Assembly (NCBI GenBank): GCA_029863735.1
Contig: JAOTUT010000071.1
Span: 1 to 7,254, forward strand
Length of the DNA: 7,254 bases
Reading direction: 5' to 3'
Source: Ignavibacteria bacterium
GTDB taxonomy: Bacteria; Bacteroidota; Ignavibacteria; Ignavibacteriales; Ignavibacteriaceae
This document shows, piece by piece, positions 5,635 through 7,254 of the stretch (positions within the stretch are counted from its first letter, which is position 1; each line of letters begins with the position of its first letter). Position numbers and translations under genes: made by a program. Under the pieces are notes generated by a model. That model was not told the origin of the DNA. It saw only the letters and a program-made list of their open reading frames with translations, and did not search any database.

Positions 5635-6846
5635 TTATTTAACGTGGAATTCAACCCTTCTGTTATAGAATCTGCTAACAGGATCGGAATCCTTAAATAA
5701 CAAGTCTCTCTTACCCTTACCAGCGGTTGTTAATCTGCTTCCATCAACACCTTTGGCAATGAGATATTTCTTTACAGCATCGGCTCTCTTAAGCGAAAGC
5801 TGATCATTGTACTTATCGGAACCAATCTGATCTGTGTGACCCTGTACCTCAACATTTACGTCTGTATGAGAAAGCAGAATTGCAGCAGCATTGTCAAGAA
5901 TTGGATAAGACTCTGGTCTAAGTGTAGCTTTATTGAAGTCAAAGTTTACACCAACAAGAACCCACTTATCTTCAACTTTGGTCGGTCCCATACATTTTTT
6001 AACGATTTCACAGATTCTATCGTAATCAACTTCAGTCGGCATAGTTTGATATCTTCTTACGATATCTTCAATTCTGTTGTAATCAACTTCGCCTAGACCA
6101 GTATAAACTTGGCAATATTTTGAAGGCTCTCCTTTACTGAAGTAATAGAGAAGACCGAGGTCTGCGTGAATCCAAGAGTCATTGGAATTGCCACCAAAGA
6201 AGCTGCCACCAAAGAAACCATCTTCACTACCATCTCTGGTATCTCTGCCATCTATTTTGCTGTTACCCATGGTATGATAGGTACCTTCACCGCGTATTCT
6301 CCAATCTTCACCTATTCTTATTTCTATTCCAGCACCAAGATTAAATTGTGCAGCAGTATTAGATTCACCATCAAGTGCAGCATCCACACCAAGTCCTTCA
6401 GGTTTATTATAATTTATTCCAATACCGGTTACAAGAAACAATGACCAAGGTTCGCAGGGAGCGAAGTAATAAATAAGATCAAGATCTCCTGTAATCATGT
6501 TGTTTGTAACATATTCGCCATTGTTCGCAATATAATTAGAATAATACTGAGCAGCGACATGGTTATATGAAGCTTTTATTCTCGAGGCAATGTGTTCTGA
6601 CCAGTTTCTTTGAATCAGGATATGACCTCCATAAAATTCACTGGTATTTAATGCTGCACCGTTGATACCCACATACATTGGGTATGTAAAACCAAATCCA
6701 AATGCCCATGCATTACATGCTACAGATCTGTCACCGCATTGTACAGATTCGTCTTTCGCAATTTGTACAGATGCGTCTTGCGCAAAAGAATTACTCATTA
6801 AGAGTAAAACGGCAGAAATTGAAAGAAAAGTAAATAGTTTTTTCAT
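5635..6846 (-). CDS. OmpA-family outer membrane protein (beta-barrel plus peptidoglycan-binding domain)
   Basis: A 403-residue protein. Residues 1-22 are a signal peptide cleaved near SFA|Q. Residues about 45-237 are Gly- and aromatic-rich with alternating polar and nonpolar residues, as in an outer-membrane barrel, and include the loop FFGGSFFGG (211-219). Residues 253-290 hold two 19-residue helical repeats that link to the periplasmic domain. Residues 295-403 are an OmpA C-terminal domain: FDFNKATL, GHTDQIGS, LSLKRADAV and NRRVEF. Asp339 and Arg354 have the 15-residue spacing of the pair that binds diaminopimelate in OmpA. It should tether the outer membrane to peptidoglycan. The ribosome site GAGGG (6858-6854) is seven bases from the ATG. 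A transport role for the barrel cannot be judged. The gene stands alone between a promoter region with a large dyad and a strong terminator. Confidence 0.93.
   Translation of the reverse strand: MKKLFTFLSISAVLLLMSNSFAQDASVQIAKDESVQCGDRSVACNAWAFGFGFTYPMYVGINGAALNTSEFYGGHILIQRNWSEHIASRIKASYNHVAAQYYSNYIANNGEYVTNNMITGDLDLIYYFAPCEPWSLFLVTGIGINYNKPEGLGVDAALDGESNTAAQFNLGAGIEIRIGEDWRIRGEGTYHTMGNSKIDGRDTRDGSEDGFFGGSFFGGNSNDSWIHADLGLLYYFSKGEPSKYCQVYTGLGEVDYNRIEDIVRRYQTMPTEVDYDRICEIVKKCMGPTKVEDKWVLVGVNFDFNKATLRPESYPILDNAAAILLSHTDVNVEVQGHTDQIGSDKYNDQLSLKRADAVKKYLIAKGVDGSRLTTAGKGKRDLLFKDSDPVSRFYNRRVEFHVK
5977..6090 (-). repeat. Tandem 57-base duplication inside the OmpA-family gene
   Basis: Codons 253-271 and 272-290 encode EVDYNRIEDIVRRYQTMPT and EVDYDRICEIVKKCMGPTK. 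The nucleotide copies are also visibly alike, with near-identical stretches around TAATCAACTTC on the plus strand, which suggests a fairly recent in-frame duplication. Each unit looks like one amphipathic helix ending in a Pro/Thr turn. The second copy has gained two cysteines (Cys279 and Cys285). The units join the barrel to the peptidoglycan-binding domain. Confidence 0.8.
6721..6787 (-). repeat. Short tandem repeats just after the signal peptide of the OmpA-family protein
   Basis: On the plus strand TACAGAT recurs at about 6721, 6742 and 6766. The last two units are 24-base copies (6740-6763 and 6764-6787) that are clearly similar. They encode DASVQIAK, DESVQCG and DRSVACN (residues 24-45), a D-x-S-V repeat at the mature N-terminus. 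It is in frame and keeps the gene open. Confidence 0.65.
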
Positions 6847-6880
6847 AAGTGTACCCTCATTTATTTGTTGTTGATATGTT

Positions 6881-6935
6881 TAGTACTTTCCATTTTACAA
6901 TTCACTTAAAGTGAATTGCCATTTTTTAAGTACTA
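6881..6935. repeat. 55-base concentric inverted repeat upstream of the OmpA-family gene
   Basis: Two pairs of arms share one centre at 6908. The inner arms CAATTCACTT (6898-6907) and AAGTGAATTG (6909-6918) are perfectly complementary with one base between them. The outer arms TAGTACTT (6881-6888) and AAGTACTA (6928-6935) are also perfect. The nine-base spacers on each side both carry CCATTTT as a direct repeat. It ends 34 bases before the start codon. It could be a 5' UTR stem-loop, a regulator operator, or, on the plus strand where TTTTTT follows the inner stem, a weak terminator. Confidence 0.85.
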
Positions 6936-6937
6936 TT

Positions 6938-6966
6938 AAAATATTACAAAAAATAAACAAAAACAA
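6938..6966 (-). promoter_or_regulatory. Weak candidate promoter for the OmpA-family gene
   Basis: The minus strand has TTGTTT (6966-6961), 17 bases, then TATTTT (6943-6938), each a partial match to sigma-70 boxes. Transcription would start near 6931, at the edge of the inverted repeat, so the mRNA would begin with that hairpin. The region is so AT-rich that such matches arise by chance, and no better box stands out. Confidence 0.2.
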
Positions 6967-6979
6967 TAGTTCAATAGTT
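6964..6979. repeat. Tandem 8-base direct repeat
   Basis: CAATAGTT occurs twice in a row (6964-6971 and 6972-6979) in the region upstream of the OmpA-family gene. It could be a regulator half-site pair or chance in AT-rich DNA. It overlaps the weak candidate -35 box. The rest of 6980-7106 shows no ORF, hairpin or recognisable RNA; it must hold the tRNA promoter, which I cannot place. Confidence 0.5.
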
Positions 6980-7106
6980 TAACTCATTTTTATTTAAACA
7001 CTTAGGGTTCAAAAATCCTTCCAAAGATACATTCCATATTTAGCGTGTTTATTCAATTTATATTATCTTTTCAAAGTAATTTTTCCATATGTGTAAAGAA
7101 CTTATG

Positions 7107-7181
7107 CGGGGTGTAGCGCAGCCCGGTTAGCGCGCTTCGTTCGGGACGAAGAGGTCGGGGGTTCGAATCCCCCCACCCCGA
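7107..7181 (+). tRNA. tRNA-Pro (anticodon CGG)
   Basis: A full cloverleaf folds without mismatches. The acceptor is CGGGGTG (7107-7113) with CACCCCG (7174-7180). The D stem is GCGC/GCGC with GG in the loop. The anticodon stem is CTTCG/CGAAG around TTCGGGA, with anticodon CGG at 7142-7144 and G at position 37. A five-base variable loop precedes the T stem GGGGG/CCCCC with loop TTCGAAT. The C1-G72 pair, A73 discriminator and anticodon arm match bacterial tRNA-Pro closely. It reads CCG codons. CCA is not encoded, so it is added by the CCA enzyme. It is the only plus-strand gene here. Confidence 0.98.
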
Positions 7182-7204
7182 CTATAATAAAACTATTGGA
7201 GGCT

Positions 7205-7254
7205 TTAGAAACCTACTCCGGCACCAAAGCTTACAAATGGTTCTCCAGATTTGT
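7205..7254 (-). CDS. C-terminal end of an outer membrane beta-barrel protein (partial)
   Basis: Only the last 15 codons and the TAA stop (7207-7205) are in the window; they read KSGEPFVSFGAGVGF. The final strand of alternating hydrophobic residues ending in Phe is the typical C-terminal signal recognised by the BAM complex, and GEPF..FGAGVGF resembles closing strands of porin-like barrel proteins. The reading frame is supported only by this signature, since the rest of the gene is outside. No terminator is visible between this stop and the tRNA, which lies antisense just 23 bases away. Confidence 0.65.
   Translation of the reverse strand, partial: KSGEPFVSFGAGVGF

Noticed and set aside
6166..6444. 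Plus-strand ORF of 92 codons antisense to the OmpA-family gene
   Set aside because: No ribosome site or family resemblance; the opposite strand encodes a convincing barrel protein.
6964..6979. Direct repeat as a CRISPR or attachment site
   Set aside because: Two adjacent 8-base copies with no spacer, no cas or integrase gene, and no duplicated tRNA end in the window.
7107..7181. tRNA as an integration site for a mobile element
   Set aside because: No integrase, no repeat of the tRNA 3' end, and the flanking genes look like ordinary chromosomal genes.

Overview
The window is AT-rich chromosomal DNA from a Gram-negative bacterium. The most likely source is the Fibrobacterota-Chlorobiota-Bacteroidota (FCB) group, perhaps an Ignavibacteria-like lineage. 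This is an inference from four things: an OmpA-type outer membrane protein, an outer-membrane barrel C-terminus ending in Phe, a DUF4783-like secreted protein, and signal peptides of the ...SFAQ/SFSQ type. Several genes have clear Shine-Dalgarno sites, which classical Bacteroidia mostly lack. Every protein gene is on the minus strand; the only plus-strand gene is a tRNA.

Layout, read right to left in the direction of transcription: (1) the last 15 codons of an outer-membrane barrel protein (7205-7254); (2) tRNA-Pro(CGG) on the plus strand (7107-7181); (3) an intergenic region with a concentric dyad and a direct repeat (6847-7106); (4) an OmpA-family protein with a peptidoglycan-binding domain (5635-6846), ended by a strong terminator; (5) a pyrimidine operon, pyrR-pyrB-pyrC (2617-5403), behind a structured leader; (6) a fibronectin type III lipoprotein (1675-2481), ended by a strong terminator; (7) a small secreted DUF4783-like protein (1154-1606) whose stop codon overlaps the start of a multi-pass membrane protein, probably a sensor, that runs off the left edge (1-1154).

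The most interesting part is the pyr leader (5404-5492). It holds a near-canonical PyrR-binding hairpin (hexaloop CGGAGA, UUUAA element, 3' GAGAAGG). The 3' side of that hairpin carries the Shine-Dalgarno of a 19-codon leader ORF. This ORF runs through a second hairpin followed by seven U, and it ends in an ATGA overlap with the pyrR start. The second hairpin also contains the pyrR Shine-Dalgarno. Together these suggest that PyrR represses by blocking leader translation, which would let the downstream hairpin stop transcription, hide the pyrR ribosome site, or both. This is a reading of the sequence, not an experimental result.

The pyr enzymes work as one module. PyrB (aspartate carbamoyltransferase) makes N-carbamoyl-aspartate and PyrC (type I dihydroorotase) cyclises it. 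PyrR senses UMP/PRPP and binds the leader RNA. No pyrI, carA/B, pyrD, pyrE or pyrF is in the window.
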